64,000 nt of DNA from Alistipes provencensis (GTDB lineage Bacteria; Bacteroidota; Bacteroidia; Bacteroidales; Rikenellaceae). Position 1 is the first letter of the stretch. Every line of letters begins with the position of its first letter. Of the stretch, positions 62,919 to 64,000 are shown piece after piece. A program made the translations under genes and the position numbers. The stretch spans positions 3,336,324 to 3,400,323 of the forward strand of contig NZ_LT559262.1 in assembly GCF_900083545.1 (NCBI RefSeq), written 5' to 3'. The notes beneath the pieces are model-generated. The model was not told the origin of the DNA and searched no databases. It saw nothing but the letters and a program-made list of their open reading frames with translations.

Positions 62919-64000
62919 ATGAATCCACGCATCCTCCCCCTGCTCGCCGCCTGCATCCTGACGATCGGTCCGGCCGCCGCCGAAGAGAAGCCGGTCCGCC
63001 TGCACACGCTCGGTGAGATGAACACGGCCGCCGCGCCGCTGAACTCCCACGCCGGAGCGGAGCGGTACAGCGTGCTCGAATCAATTCACGCATACCGGCA
63101 ACTGATCCCGGCCGCGAAGCTGAAAACCGACCGGACGGCCATCTACCCCCGCATCAAGCGGATGGCCGACGGACGTTATATTCTCTTCATGCAGGGAGGG
63201 CAGATCGCCTCCCGCATCTACTACTGCACAAGCGACGACCTCCTGCACTGGAGCGACACGCAGGTCCTGTTCGAGCCCTACCCCGTCACGACCTCCGAGG
63301 GCAGCGACACGCGCTGCTTCTCGACCGTCGATGCCGCCGTACTGGCCGACGGCGACCTGCTCGCCGCCTGCTCGTTCCGCGCCTCCAAGGGTTACAAACA
63401 CAACGTCGGCTGCGGAATCATGCTCCGCAGGAGCCGCGACAACGGGGCCACATGGTCCGACGAACAGGTGATCTTCGAAGGCACCAACTGGGAACCCTAC
63501 CTGCTCCAACTGCCCGACGGACGCATTCAGTGCTACTTCACCGACTGCCTGCCCGCGACCCGCAATTCGGGCACCTCGGTCATCACCTCCACGGACAACG
63601 GCCGCACATGGCACGGACACATGCGCGTCTGCCGGCAGTACAAGTACGACGACAAGGGCGTGCGGATCTTCACCGACCAGATGCCCTGCTTCCGCCTGCT
63701 CAACGACGGAGAGACGCTTTTCGGATTCCTCGAAGCACGTCTCGAACCCGACGGTCCGCAGGGAAGCAGCATCTACACGATGTCGGCCGTCCGCAACCGG
63801 GGATTCGACTGGCAGCCGCTCGGCGAGAACTCGGCCGGTCCCGCCGACCGCGAAACGAACCTCTTCAAGGGGTGCGCCGGATATGTATCGACCTTCCCGT
63901 CGGGAGAGATCGTCGTTTCGTGCAACATCGACCGGATGTTCAGCCTGAAAATCGGCGACAGCCGGGGCCGCATCTTCAACGGACGGTCGTGGGACGAGGA
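62919..64000 (+). CDS. Sialidase-like BNR propeller protein, exported (3' truncated by window end)
   Basis: The first 360 residues are visible and the frame stays open to the last base. The ATG at 62919 begins a signal peptide ending near GPAAAEE. The rest is a sialidase-type propeller homologous to the protein at 55674: YPRIKRMADGRYILF, the Asp-boxes RRSRDNGATWSDEQ (about 170) and TSTDNGRTWHG (about 224), FTDQMPCF, and FPSGEIVVSCNIDRMF. It is a cleavable-signal version of the lipoprotein paralogue. The likely role is removal of a terminal sugar in the periplasm; the catalytic Tyr and Glu could not be confirmed. It may be the last or a middle gene of the third operon, as the end is not in view. 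Confidence 0.75.
   Translation, partial: MNPRILPLLAACILTIGPAAAEEKPVRLHTLGEMNTAAAPLNSHAGAERYSVLESIHAYRQLIPAAKLKTDRTAIYPRIKRMADGRYILFMQGGQIASRIYYCTSDDLLHWSDTQVLFEPYPVTTSEGSDTRCFSTVDAAVLADGDLLAACSFRASKGYKHNVGCGIMLRRSRDNGATWSDEQVIFEGTNWEPYLLQLPDGRIQCYFTDCLPATRNSGTSVITSTDNGRTWHGHMRVCRQYKYDDKGVRIFTDQMPCFRLLNDGETLFGFLEARLEPDGPQGSSIYTMSAVRNRGFDWQPLGENSAGPADRETNLFKGCAGYVSTFPSGEIVVSCNIDRMFSLKIGDSRGRIFNGRSWDE

Overview
The window is G+C-rich, densely coded Bacteroidetes DNA. The evidence is three sets of SusC/SusD-type genes, two one-protein hybrid two-component regulators, many Cys-lipoproteins, and promoters of the TAnnTTTG type. The high G+C content and gene style suggest Alistipes or another member of the Rikenellaceae, most likely from a gut; this is inference. 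Almost every gene is on the + strand; the one exception is a sulfatase. No rRNA, tRNA, CRISPR array, integrase or insertion sequence was seen. No gene-free stretch exceeds 300 bases; the longest is 18139-18406.

Region 1 (1-18270) is the 3' part of one long operon with gaps of 3-32 nt, closed by a strong terminator. It holds a SusD tail, four large modular surface lipoproteins built around GLUG-type beta-helix domains, a glycerophosphodiester phosphodiesterase, an S1/P1-type zinc nuclease and a GlpT/UhpT-type organophosphate antiporter. One lipoprotein ends in a phosphodiester glycosidase (NAGPA) domain and two end in SGNH/DUF4886 hydrolase domains. Together they look like a system for cutting a phosphodiester-bearing glycan or glycopolymer and importing the released organophosphate. 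This is the most unusual part of the window.

Region 2 (18407-45886) looks like a polysaccharide utilisation locus for an acidic, probably sulfated glycan. In order it holds a heparinase II/III-like lyase, a hybrid two-component regulator, GH88, two BNR_4 propeller proteins related to ulvan lyases, GH105, a BACON lipoprotein, two consecutive SusC/SusD pairs, a DUF1735-type lipoprotein, a convergent Ser-type sulfatase and an aldose-1-epimerase. Lyases would make unsaturated uronyl ends, GH88/GH105 would remove them, and the sulfatase would remove sulfate.

Region 3 (45896-64000) starts with a second hybrid regulator. It is followed by a 21-bp-period direct repeat and a promoter in front of a third SusC/SusD pair. 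Then come a clan GH-A glycosidase, a sialidase-like lipoprotein with a CBM9-like tail, a fimbrillin/FISUMP lipoprotein, a DUF5107-TPR protein and a second sialidase-like gene that runs off the end. The substrate is not clear; a glycan of host or microbial glycoproteins is possible.
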